Shown here: in pieces, positions 52,556 through 62,389 of the stretch
How the letters are laid out: each line of letters opens with the position of its first letter
Position numbering within the stretch: position 1 is the first letter of the stretch
NCBI RefSeq assembly: GCF_030035675.1
Contig: NC_084494.1
Location: 18,335,248 to 18,399,247, forward strand
DNA length: 64,000 nt
Direction: 5' to 3'
Source of the DNA: Rhineura floridana
Taxonomy: Eukaryota > Chordata > Lepidosauria > Squamata > Rhineuridae
Program-made: the position numbers and the translations under genes
The notes under the pieces: model-generated
Database searches by the model: none
Told to the model about the DNA's origin: nothing
The model's input: only the letters and a program-made list of their open reading frames with translations

Positions 52556-52805
52556 AAAGTCAGTGCGGCAGAATGGTTAGAGTGCCCGACTAGAAGCAGG
52601 CAGAATGGTTAGAGTGCCCGACTAGAAGCAGGAAGACCCAGGTTCAAGCTGTATATGGTCCTCAAACTCAACTCAGTTGACCTTGGGCCAATTGTTGTGT
52701 CTTTGCCTGACCTAGCTCACAGGGTTGTTGTGAGGATACAGTGAGGCTGGAGTGAGCCATGTATGCATCCCTGAGATCCTTGAAGCAAGGATTGTATTAA
52801 AAATT
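52556..52805 (+). mobile_element. tRNA-derived SINE with internal 32-bp tandem duplication
   Basis: The head contains GCAGAATGGTTAGAGTGCCC-GACTAGAAGCAG twice in exact tandem (52568-52599 and 52600-52631). Then comes box B-like CAGGTTCAAGC and the family body CACAGGGTTGTTGTGAGGAT. The duplicated piece spans the box A region. Confidence 0.8.
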
Positions 52806-53030
52806 GAATAATCAAGGGTAAATTGTTACTGTGGTCTGGATAACAACAGGTGGGCAAGAATAATCAGTTTTGAAGGATATTGTGGAATTGGGTTATGGTG
52901 TGTGTACAGACAGTGCAGATTTCTTCAGGAATGACTTGTCTGGTTTCCCCCCCCCCCATAGTCAGTAAATGCCCCTAGCCTTGAGAGTCCCAATTCTGAA
53001 ATGTACTCTGCTTTCTATTCTTTGTAGCAG

Positions 53031-53195
53031 GTATTCTGCATTTGCTGTGTCCTCATGGTGGTTGTCTATCCCACCTTGTCCCTGGCGCCTGAGCAAGGAA
53101 CTGTTGCTGCCGTTCTCATGGGGCTGACATCTGGAAGTGGTGAGGGTCAGCCTTCTGGACATCATGAGCACCAGAGTTCCACAAGATCTAACCAG
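53031..53195 (+). ncRNA. SNHG3: SNHG3 candidate exon 4
   Basis: Acceptor TCTTTGTAGCAG, donor CCAG|GTAAAA. It lies between U17 copies 2 and 3. It shows no similarity I can see to exons 2 and 3. Confidence 0.5.
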
Positions 53196-53309
53196 GTAAA
53201 ACATTGGCCTTGGCCTTCCTGAAGAGAGTTTGCTAATATCCTGGTGTACTGCTATATAATAGCCTTGGTAGTAGCTGAGGATCTGTTTCTTGGAAGCAGG
53301 CATCACGCT

Positions 53310-53362
53310 AAGCCAGCTTTCCTCAAACCTTTGGTCCTCTGGATGTTATGGACTACATACTT
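53310..53362. mobile_element. Truncated palindromic MITE upstream of U17 copy 3
   Basis: TTTCCTCAAACCTTTGGTCC, TCTGGATGTTATGGACTACA, then directly the U17 leader CTTGACTAGACAACC. Only the left end survives. Confidence 0.7.
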
Positions 53363-53409
53363 GACTAGACAACCTTCTACAGAGGCACTTGGAGTTCATC
53401 GCTCCTTCA

Positions 53410-53619
53410 ACCAACGGGGATATCTGGAGAGGTCGCTCTCTCTCGGCTCTGTCCATGTGGCGTATGGGAGCGTAGGCCTTTGGGCTCTGTGACGTATAGT
53501 CCCCTTCCACACCGTTGGAGAGCAAGCTGGGCCCCCTGAGGTCTGCAACCTGCATATTCCTACTGCTTCTCTGAGTCTTCAGACGGTGATGGAGGAGATA
53601 AACCATGCAGGAGACATTT
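53410..53619 (+). ncRNA. SNORA73: U17 / SNORA73 H/ACA snoRNA, copy 3
   Basis: H box AGAGCA at 53519-53524; ACA box at 53614-53616 in GCAGGAGACATTT (copies 1 and 2 have GCAGGAAACA). Differences from copy 2 are few (CGGCTCTGTCCATG, CTTCAGACGG) and mostly in loops. It lies in the intron between candidate exons 4 and 5. Confidence 0.95.
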
Positions 53620-53791
53620 CTTTACTGATGTGCATGCTGCTTCACTAATAAATCGTTACTGGATGATAATGCTCATTTTCTTTCTTTTGAGAACAGCAGG
53701 TCGGTATTACAATATCTTTTGGATTATATAATTTCTAAACAGTGTTCAGGAAGCTCAGTATGACTTCACTGATTTTGGTTTCTTCCTATAG

Positions 53792-53848
53792 CCTTGAAGT
53801 CTGGACTGGCTTCTGGATGCTCTTCTGTCTACACTTTGCAAGTGGAAG
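53792..53848 (+). ncRNA. SNHG3: SNHG3 candidate exon 5
   Basis: Acceptor TTTCTTCCTATAG, donor GAAG|GTATTG, the same donor hexamer as exon 2. It lies 173 nt after U17 copy 3. Confidence 0.55.
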
Positions 53849-53937
53849 GTATTGATAACAGAATTTTTTTCCTCTTTCACGATGCATTTGCACATTCCAT
53901 CTGCTCTGTGAATGTTAAGTGGCGAGTCCTTTGTACT

Positions 53938-54056
53938 AGGGGTAGCGAACCTGTTGGACCGCAGCTCACGTTAACCTTGGCTATTATGGCCAATGGTCAA
54001 AGGTGATGCGAGCTATAGTCCAATAGCACTTGGAGGCCCATAGATTCCCCATCCTT
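53938..54056. mobile_element. Palindromic hAT-type MITE
   Basis: TAGGGGTAGCGAACCTGTTG to AGATTCCCCATCCTTGG; the core is degenerate. Confidence 0.65.
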
Positions 54057-54599
54057 GGTCTTTCTGCTGTGCGTGCTATTTTTTTTCCCACTTGTAAACC
54101 AAAGAGAAGCTAGTCTGTTAAACCTGCAGGTGACTTTTGATAAGGCTGATTTTGTTTGTGAGATGGAATCAGCAGCAACTGTATAAGGCACAGCTGTAGC
54201 TTTTTCCTCTTCCCCTTGAATTGGAAACTTTCCTGTTTCTCTGAGACTCACCAGACCTGTCTCTGCACTGATAAGAAATTTGATTATTATTTTTTTAAGT
54301 TCTTGGGATGCCAATATCTATCTACTATGAGATTCCCCACTAGTTGTAAAATGTATACATTCCTGTATATTGGGTGTGGGAGCTCCAGATATTCTCGGTC
54401 TTCACTGGCAACAATTCCCACGACCGCTCAGGTTCTTTGAACAGGAGGGCAAGATAAGTGTGGTTGGTTGGAAATTTTTAACTATTCCAGCAGCAGGAGC
54501 ATTTTACTTATTTTAATAAAGAGAAATGTGCTCTCCTGGCTCTTGTCTGTAACAAATGGGAGCATAGCACTTCAGTTGGTGAGACACACATGTGAGTGA

Positions 54600-55145
54600 G
54601 ACAGTTTGTCGTTCCAGACTGTTGAAGGAAAAAACTGACCCTGCTCACATACAGCATTAAGTAAAATCACAGTTTAGTGTGAGCAAGCAGGCTTGCTCCT
54701 TCCCAGTCATTCTGCTGCTGTGCAAAGCTATAGTTTGGCTTAGACAGCCTTTCCCAACATTTGGGTCCCCTAGTAGACTACAGTTCCCATAATTCCTGAC
54801 CATTGGCCATACTGGCTGGGGCTGATGGGAGTTTGCAACATGTGGGGACCCAAAGGGTGGGAAAGGCTGGCTTAGCGTATTGTCTGGACCTGGACTTGTT
54901 GTTTAGCTGTCCCAGACAAACCATAAGCTGTAAATAATAAATAAACCTTAGGGGCAGGCCTTGGGTTTGTCTGAGAGAGCTAAAAAATTAGTTTTGGTTC
55001 AGATGACACGCTAAGCCAAACTGGCTCAGCGCAGCAGCAGATTTGCTGAGGAGGAGCAAAACAGCCACAATCTCTTGAGAGCCTGGGTGTTTTCTCATTT
55101 GTGCAAAGTCATGGTTTGGCTTAGCATGATGTGCAATTTAGGGTA
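54600..55145. repeat. Foldback-type repeat with nested palindromic MITE
   Basis: GCAAAGCTATAGTTTGGCTT... and GCAAAGTCATGGTTTGGCTT recur within the segment. The MITE 54750-54875 (GACTACAGTTCCCATAATTC, GGCTGGGGCTGATGGGAGTT) sits inside. Confidence 0.5.
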
Positions 55146-55189
55146 GTGACTGAGAATAAACTTACAGAGACACTGCAAGTATCTGATAG

Positions 55190-55440
55190 TTTAAAATTTA
55201 GGCGCATCAATATAATGCGGCCCTAGGAAATACGATGTCTGTTTTTGGTGTAAACGGAGGATAAGGCTATCAGTAGCTACTAACCACAGTGACTGTTGAA
55301 CCTCCACTGTTGGAGGCAGCATTTCTTTGAATGCCAGTTTCTTGAAAGCTTCCCACAGGCATCTGATTGGCCACTGTGAGAACAGGATGCTAAACAGATG
55401 GGCCACTAGCCTGGTCCAGCAAGGGTCTTCTTATGTTCAG
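55190..55440. mobile_element. CR1-like fragment
   Basis: CTCCACTGTTGGAGGCAGCA, GGCCACTGTGAGAACAGGAT, GCCACTAGCCTGGTCCAGCA and TCTTCTTATGTTC are the reverse of the motif set at 63200. Confidence 0.6.
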
Positions 55441-56058
55441 TGCTGAATTTTTGCCTTGCTCTTTTCTTTTTTTTAGTTTTGGCTACTAAGGTATGACATT
55501 TGTGAAAACTGAGGGCAGTTAATTGCCTTGCAAGAGGCACATACATTCAGTTTTACATGTCACAGTTGTGTCAATAAGCATAAGCTGTGCACTAATGCAG
55601 TTAAACCTTTGTATGCAATATATGCCTTCTTTGAATAGGGTACATTAGTAAAGCAGAAGAAGCGTTCTTGGTTGGAAACATCTGTGGAAGATGCAGGCAT
55701 ATACAGTAGCTCTTTAACTCAACATTAAAGTTTTCATCCTTACGTGTGCAAGTGCTGTAAACGGCACACTTCAGTTTTTTTAGAGTTTGTCCTTGCCTTG
55801 CATGTTCTCATAATTTTAAAGCTTGTATATTGACCAGATCTGAGTCTTCGCATGGGGCTTCTTAGTGCATTCTTGATTGGTTTTCTGGAATTATCTTTTA
55901 CATCTATTCGTAACTTTCTGCAAAAAAGTCTCAAAGTGACTTACAAAGCTGTACAGTAGAGAACTGCATAAAAAGCATACAGTGTTAATTTTCAATTTAG
56001 GGAAATGAAAGAATGGAAACAGCCTGTTTTTATATCAATATTTCTTTTTATTTATCAG

Positions 56059-56102
56059 GTCATTCTAAAGAGCAAAAAAATCCTGGAGAAGACATTGGGA
56101 AG
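56059..56102 (+). ncRNA. SNHG3: Possible SNHG3 exon
   Basis: Acceptor TTTATTTATCAG and donor GAAG|GTAGTC bound 44 nt. Weak support: splice sites only. Confidence 0.25.
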
Positions 56103-56179
56103 GTAGTCTTGTGAAAGCATTGACCTTAACAGTACCGCAAAAGAACACCAAGCTCTACAGATGAAGAAACCTGGAAAAA

Positions 56180-56960
56180 TAGCTGAAATTGAGGTTCTTA
56201 AATTGTTCCCAACAGGTGAAGGGCGGTGACCAGACCACGCTCAAAAGGCTAAACAGTGTATTGCAGTTAGTGATTATGTGGAAAAACAAAATAGAATATG
56301 AAACTTATAAATGTAACTATTCAAAGAAACAATATGTAACTTCACTAAAACAATAGTTACGGCATGCAAAACCAATAATATATTTAACAGTTATTTCAAA
56401 TTGCCTACCTATAACTTCCACCAGCCCAAACTAGTTGAAAGCTTTACTGCGTTTCAGTTATATAACTTATCCTAGATATTAAGAAAAGGAAAATATATAA
56501 TGGATATCCTGACCATTGGCCATGCAGGGATTCAAAGGAACCAATGTTAGTGAGTTCTCAAGGAAGAACACATAGATGAGTGGAGGATCCAATGGGTAGG
56601 ATCCAGATGAAGGGGGAAAGGTTGGAAAAATAAAATGGTGGAGTATAAGCCTCACCTGAGAACAATCAATAACAAAAACCCAAATAATATTCAGAATTGT
56701 TAATGGGCTCCAACCACAAAGGACGTAGCTCAGAGGAAAAAGGCTACCAACAGGTTCAAAACAAGAAATCACTTTTGAAAAAGAGGGCACAAAAGCAAAC
56801 TCGGCTTCACAGGCCCCAGAACAATGGAACTAGGCAAACCAAAGATTAAGCAAAGGGAAAGCACGCCAGCCCCGAGTTCAGTCTCTTGATCCTCCTGACA
56901 CCCCCAATTTTCTGAATTGTTTTTGGGGTTGATGTGATTCCATGCTTTATCGAGGTACAG
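56180..56960. other. Unassigned A-rich stretch in host-gene intron
   Basis: No open frame of note, no splice-flanked exon and no terminal repeats found. It is unlike the surrounding MITE-rich sequence and may be an old retroelement remnant. Not classified. Confidence 0.3.
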
Positions 56961-57244
56961 GGATCCTTATGAAGGACATTCAGCACTATTAGCTGCAAGG
57001 AGTAACAGATCTTGCAGCCACTTAAACTCTTCTTAGTTCAGCTCAGGCCTTGCCAGCATTTCTGCTGCTTGCATGTTCCAGACAGAAAGATGGTTTTGCC
57101 CTCCAGACAGGCATTCAGTCCTGTTTGCATCAGGAGCCAGTGTCTTCTGACCACAGTTTCGGGAGCGATTACTTTCGCTGTGCACACAAGTCTGCCCCCA
57201 AAACTGAGGCCATTAACAATGGCTACCTCTGCTCTCCACCTCCA

Positions 57245-57340
57245 GTGTGCCCTCCAGACGCCCATCATCCCTGACTGCTGACTGTGCTGGGTGGGGCTGA
57301 TGGGAGTCCACAACATCTGGAGGGCACTACGTTGGCTTTC
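57245..57340. mobile_element. Palindromic hAT-type MITE
   Basis: GTGCCCTCCAGACGCCCATC and GGCTGATGGGAGTCCACAAC, CATCTGGAGGGCACTACGTTGG. Confidence 0.7.
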
Positions 57341-57710
57341 TCTGGTGTAGACCAAGCAGCAACATGATGGAAGACTAGCATTGATAGAAGGAAAGCTACA
57401 TTGGTACAGATACTAATATGACCAGGAATCACCTCGAGGCCTTAATGAGCTAATGTGGAGAATGGTCACCGTGAGTTTTTTCCTGATAAGCAGCCGCCCC
57501 CATGGTGGGAACAAGACAACCAGATCTGTGAGGTACTGCTAGTGGTGTGTGTGTATGTGCTCTGAGCAAAGTTTTTTGCAGAACCTGGGGGCAGAGATAA
57601 TGGTGCAATGCCACATTATTGTGGTTGGGATGAAGCTGTGTTTGTTTGCGGAACCTGACAACTGATTCATGCCTGTATTCTTTTTTTCTTGCAACCAACA
57701 ATGGTTTCAG

Positions 57711-57785
57711 ATTTGAAGAACTCCATTATATTTCCATATAATAGATGGCGTGTTAAAAATAGAAATAAAGCTTATTTTACTGTGT
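57711..57785 (+). ncRNA. SNHG3: SNHG3 candidate last exon with poly(A) signal
   Basis: A T-rich tract and ATGGTTTCAG acceptor precede ATTTGAAGAACTCC. AATAAA is at 57764-57769, followed by a GT/T-rich element. The short distance from acceptor to signal fits a small terminal exon. Confidence 0.5.
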
Positions 57786-57949
57786 TTTATTGTTGACCTG
57801 TGGCATGAACTGCAGTTGGTATTGGCATTATTAGAGAATATTTCACAAACCATATAAGAAATGATTTGGTTGCTGCAACGTGCTACAAGGATGTCCGGCA
57901 AAATTTAAAATGATTCTGAAACTGAGAGAACAGCAGGGTTTGAGGAATA

Positions 57950-58130
57950 GAAAGAACATAGAAGGCTGCTGTATACTGAGCCAGACCCACAGGCCCATCT
58001 AGCTAAGTACTGTCTACACTGACTGGCAGAGGCTTCTCAGTTTCAGGGGAGCAGTCTCTGGAGATGCTGGGGGTTGAGCCTGGGACCTTCTGCATGCAAA
58101 GCAGATGCTCTGCCACTGAGTTATGGCTAA
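57950..58130 (-). mobile_element. tRNA-derived SINE
   Basis: ACATAGAAGGCTGCTGTATA at the left, then CAGGCCCATCTAGCTAAGTA. The tRNA head is reversed at the right (CTTCTGCATGCAAAGCAGAT, CCACTGAGTTATGGC). Confidence 0.85.
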
Positions 58131-59751
58131 ATCACATTGCACAATCTTGTCTTCCTTTGTGTTCACCTCGTTCTTTTTAGGTTGCATTTTTTCAAACTTG
58201 CTGAAAATGGGAAGTGAACTTTCAAGATCTGGTTCTTTGCCAGTGCACATCAGTGAGTTGGTGATTATTTGCTTCCCGGCATTCTGCATAGGGTCATTTT
58301 TTTAATTTTTTAAAAATATTTATAGCTCGCCCTTTAGCTAAAGGCTCTCAGTGGCTTAGAAAGATCTACTAGTGTGGTCTCTCCCCTATCGCTCACAATC
58401 TGAAAAGTACATGAGGAAGAAAGGAATGGGAGGAAGGAGGGAAAAGGAAGCTCAAACAAGTTGCAATGAAGTTACAGTTCTGTAACAAGCCTCTCTTGCT
58501 CCAGGATGGGGGCAGGAGGGCCCCTCCCTTGAAAACAGTTCCAATAGCAACAGGATCTCTTGGCTACATCTCTTTGGATATGCAGATTGACCACAAAAGA
58601 CCCATTATGCTGACTTGGTTAAACTTAGATTAGCAAAGGAAACTAGTCTGACTAGTGGAGTGGTATTTTCCCCCACTGCTGATGAAGCTTCCAGATTTAA
58701 GGTTACAGGTTTGAAGTGGACCAAAAGAAATCTGTCTCAAGCTCAATCCCATAATGCCTGTGCTTACCATATAATATGGTCTCTACTTTTGGCTGGCTGT
58801 GGGTAGGCATGTCAGCATATTTCCAGAAGTTAAACCATCACCGTATTCATACTTTTGATCCTGCTGTTCCTCCAAAGAGCTTAAGATGCTATAGCTTTAC
58901 CTGCACAACAGCCCTGTGAGGTAGGATGGGCAAAGCTAATGAACTGTCCCACCTCCACATGGGGATTGAACCAGAGACCTTCTGCATGGTAAATGGATGT
59001 TCTTACAACTGAGCTGTGGCCCTTTGGGTTTGCATCACCCCTGAATAGTTCCCATGCATGCTGGGGCTGATGGGAGTGGAAGTCCAACATCCGCAGGGCC
59101 AGTTTTCTCACCCTTGTCCTAAGGCATAGAACAGATGGAGAAACCCTGTTGCCCAAATTTGGGTGGGTTTTTTTTAAGTTCCACTAGCCAGTGCAAGACT
59201 TGACAAATTTCTATAAGGTTTCCAGTATTACAAAACTAAATGGTGCACAAAACAAATGGAACTCATAACCATAACTCATGCTAGTTTACAAAAAAACAAC
59301 TGTCCAACAAAGGTATATTTTTAGCACTACCTAATGGTTCATTGTGACCTTCAACTGACAACAATAAAATCTCTCCTGGTCTCTGCATTTACTACACATT
59401 GCTTAACATTGCTTTTGGGTGAGCAATTCCTTGTAATTATGTGACTCACATTTAAAAACTTGCTTATCAAACCATGTTGCAGATTACCTGTTCAAACAGC
59501 AGTTGCAACAGGCCGAGGCGGAATAATGCAAACGCAGGACTGACAAAGCTATAATAGGGCTTCCATGGAAAAAGGAGCCAGTAGATGTTTTCTTACGCCT
59601 TTGCAGTTTCCTGGTTTTAAGGTGCAGATAATTACGTGCCTGTGGAACCTTTCCTTTTGAAGTACTACGTTGCTAAACAAAATTCCTCATCTGATCCAGC
59701 ATAATGCCTTTGACTTTCTTTGTTGTAAGAACGTCTGAAACCTAGGCTGTG

Positions 59752-59905
59752 TACACACCATACATTTAAAGCACATGGCTTTCCCCCAAAGAATCCTGGG
59801 AACTGTAGTTTGCCTCTAATTCCCAGCACCTTCAACAAACTACAGTTCCTGATATTATTGGGGAGAGGGGGATGCACTTTAAATGTGCAATGTGTATGCA
59901 ACCCC
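59752..59905. mobile_element. Palindromic MITE, second family
   Basis: GTACACACCATACATTTAAA and TTTAAATGTGCAATGTGTAT are inverted ends. AAAGAATCCTGGGAACTGTA and AACTACAGTTCCTGATATTA pair inside. Confidence 0.78.
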
Positions 59906-59979
59906 TGATAGAGCTGGGGCAATATGGGGACTGAATAATGGACATGGTGCGAGTAAAGCAACAACTCATGTTATAAGTG

Positions 59980-61188
59980 ACCGGAACACACCACCCTAGT
60001 TTTTACAATAAATGCCAAACATATGATTATCGTATAAAATATTTTTATATAAATGGTAATCTTATTTCGGAGGGGGAGATAAGGAATAGATTGATAGAAA
60101 CTGACCTTCCATGGCGAGTATGGAGACAATTAAAAACTTTCTTAATGACTAGAGGAGTAAAAGAAAATGCAACATGGAGATTGACTTGCTGTGAGTAATT
60201 AGTGATGTTCACAGAGGGTGACTCAGAAGGGTTAACCTCAGCAATACATAAAATAATGTTAAATGCATCCTTCAACTCAATGAAAAGTTTGAAAGCTTAT
60301 TGGGAACATTAATTATAGATAGAAATAGATCCAGGGGACTGGAGGATGTTGTGGGTATAAACCCCAATATAGGTCAATTTCAGTTAGAAACAAGGAATTT
60401 TTCCTAAAATGTATGGTGGCACTTTACTCCATGAAAATTATCATTAAGTAACTCAAGTTCATCACCAAATTGTTGGATGGGCTGTAATATGATGGGTATG
60501 TATTTACATCTGTGATGGGAATGCCCCAGAATACAAATAGTTTGGACCAATGTATTGCTGCAAATAAAATATCGAATCAACAGATTAATGCTACTCCACA
60601 ATTGGCCATTTTAAATTTGTCCATAGATGATTATTCAGATCTGCAAAATAAAGCATTGGTTACACATTTACTACACATGGCACGTTTCACAGTGGCATGC
60701 TTTTGGAAGGACCCATCTGGAACTAACATAGAATATTGGTATAAACTGGTCTGGAATGAAGCATTATTGGATAAACTAAAACAAAAACCTAGAGTCCCTA
60801 GAGGTCAAAGCAAAAGAGATACATTTATTTTGACTTGGTATGATTTAGTAAAATACACAAACAAGGAATAACATGATCAGGTTTCTTTACCAGCATATAA
60901 ATGGATATGGTTTCTTTAAGTGGCTCTTTCTCCCTCTCTTTTCTGGTTTATCCCATACCCAAAAAGAAAAGGGAAAGAATAAGCTCAAAAGATAAGCAGT
61001 TTACTGAAAATTGTAAATGAAGATATCCTGGCTTTAAAAGTTGAATTCCCTAAATGCACTGAAACATCAATTATTTTTGAGTATCTAAGTTTGTTAATGT
61101 TGTATGATTTATATATGATGTTTTGATTATGCATGATTATATTTAATAATGGTGTAAAATTAATAAAGATTGATTAAAAAAAAGTTAC
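59980..61188 (+). mobile_element. L1 LINE 3' fragment
   Basis: Encodes pieces such as LIETDLPWRVWRQLKTFLMT and WYKLVWNEALLDKLKQKPR ending FILTWYDLVKYTNKE (about 60692-60871), which resemble the C-terminal end of L1 ORF2. A 3' UTR follows and ends ATTAATAAAGATTGATT then poly(A). It is 5'-truncated and the frame is broken. Confidence 0.65.
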
Positions 61189-61569
61189 CTGAATCAGTGG
61201 GGGTGTGTGATAGAAAGGCAACCTATTTTTCCTTCTGGTGATTCCTCCTCTAAAGTGTTTGTTGTTTTTGCAGGATTTGCTCCTCCCTTCTCTTCCTGTC
61301 TTTGTTCTCAGTTAGTTAGTAATGGCTCCCTGAGTGGAAGCCACGTAGCTGCTTCAGCATGTATGACTTTACCTCTTTTCTCTTGTTTTACAGTTTAAAC
61401 TCTTGATTCTCTTTGACTGTTGTGTGTATTGACATGAAAACTTAGAGGGTTGTTAAGCAAGTGTTGCTGAGTTCAGAACTATAAGTTTTGTAAGGTTTTG
61501 TTTTGAAATATGCTTATAGGGAGCATCAGAATGACATAGGGGTATTTTAAATTTAATATTGCAGAATGC

Positions 61570-61760
61570 AAAAAAACCATGCTGGCTATAATACAGTATA
61601 CTCTCGTGGCTGTATAATTAGTTTCCCCAAAGAATCCTGGGGACTGTATTTTACTCCCTCACAGAGGTACAATTCCCAGCACCCTTAACAAACTACAGTC
61701 CCCAGGATTCTTTGGGGGACATAATGTATTTTAAGTATATGGTAAGCATAACACAACAGT
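61570..61760. mobile_element. Palindromic MITE, second family
   Basis: CCCAAAGAATCCTGGGGACT and AGTCCCCAGGATTCTTTGGG are exact inverted blocks; CACAGAGGTACAATTCCCAG lies between. Confidence 0.8.
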
Positions 61761-61879
61761 GGAGTGGCAGGGGTTCAGTCCCCGCAATCATAACAACTTC
61801 AACAAGGGGCAGAATCTTCAGCTCAAATCTACATAGAAAGTAGCAGGTGCTTGAGGTCAGAAAGGAGGGAGCAGGCTTG

Positions 61880-62190
61880 GGGGAGCTGGGTGAAGAGTGT
61901 TGGATTTGGGACACCCAGATTCAAACCCCTCTAAGGCTGCAATCCAATGCATGTCTAATCAGAAGTAAACTACATTGGGTTCTATGGGATTTACTGTCAG
62001 GTAAGTGTGATTGGATTGTAACCTTAACTATGAAGCTCCCTGGTGACCTGGGGCCAGTCATTGTGGCTCAGCCTAACCTACCTCCCAGGGTTGTTGTGAG
62101 AATAAAATGGAGAGAGGAAGAAACATGTACACCATCTTGAGCTCCTTGGAGGAAAGACGGGATACAACTGTAATAATAATCCAGCCTCTT
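61880..62190 (+). mobile_element. tRNA-derived SINE with nested Harbinger-like MITE
   Basis: The left part AGTGTTGGATTTGGGACACC with CAGATTCAAACCCCT. The right part TATGAAGCTCCCTGGTGACC, GGGCCAGTCATTGTGGCTCA, CCCAGGGTTGTTGTGAGAAT and the tail GACGGGATACAACTGTAATA. The MITE 61935-62023 interrupts it after the box B region. Confidence 0.78.
61935..62023. mobile_element. Harbinger-like short MITE nested in SINE
   Basis: Ends GGCTGCAATCCAATGC and GATTGGATTGTAACC are inverted. CTAA precedes and TTAA follows, compatible with a short T/A-type target. Confidence 0.72.
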
Positions 62191-62389
62191 AAAAAGAATC
62201 TACTTTATCAGGTTTATGGAAGCAGCAGTTATTATAGAAACTACACCAAAAGGTAATATGTATCTACGCATGTGTGTGTGCGCGCGTGTGTGCGCGCGCA
62301 CTCAGGCCTGGTTAGTGACGCTAATTTCAGGGAGGACACTTATTCCCATATTTAATCTCGCTATTATAACGCCCGGGGGAGGGAATTCC

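Larger units (their letters stand above)
47420..57785 (+). ncRNA. SNHG3: snoRNA host gene SNHG3 (U17HG), spliced non-coding RNA
   Basis: A non-coding host transcript whose introns release U17 snoRNA. Support: a 5'TOP promoter, first exon 47420-47445 ending G|GTAAGT, candidate exons at 48655-48738, 50574-50663, 53031-53195 and 53792-53848 with good acceptors, and three U17 copies lying in the introns between them. A last exon carries AATAAA at 57764. The exons have no sustained frame. Position between PHACTR4 and a candidate RCC1 promoter, on the same strand, matches the human order. Human SNHG3 carries two U17 genes (SNORA73A/B); here there are three plus a relic. Exact exon use is inferred from splice sites only. 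Confidence 0.78.

Noticed and set aside
55477-55490. Possible 14-nt SNHG3 exon between TTTTTTAG and GTATGA
   Set aside because: Too short to support without transcript data; a chance pairing of splice-like sites.
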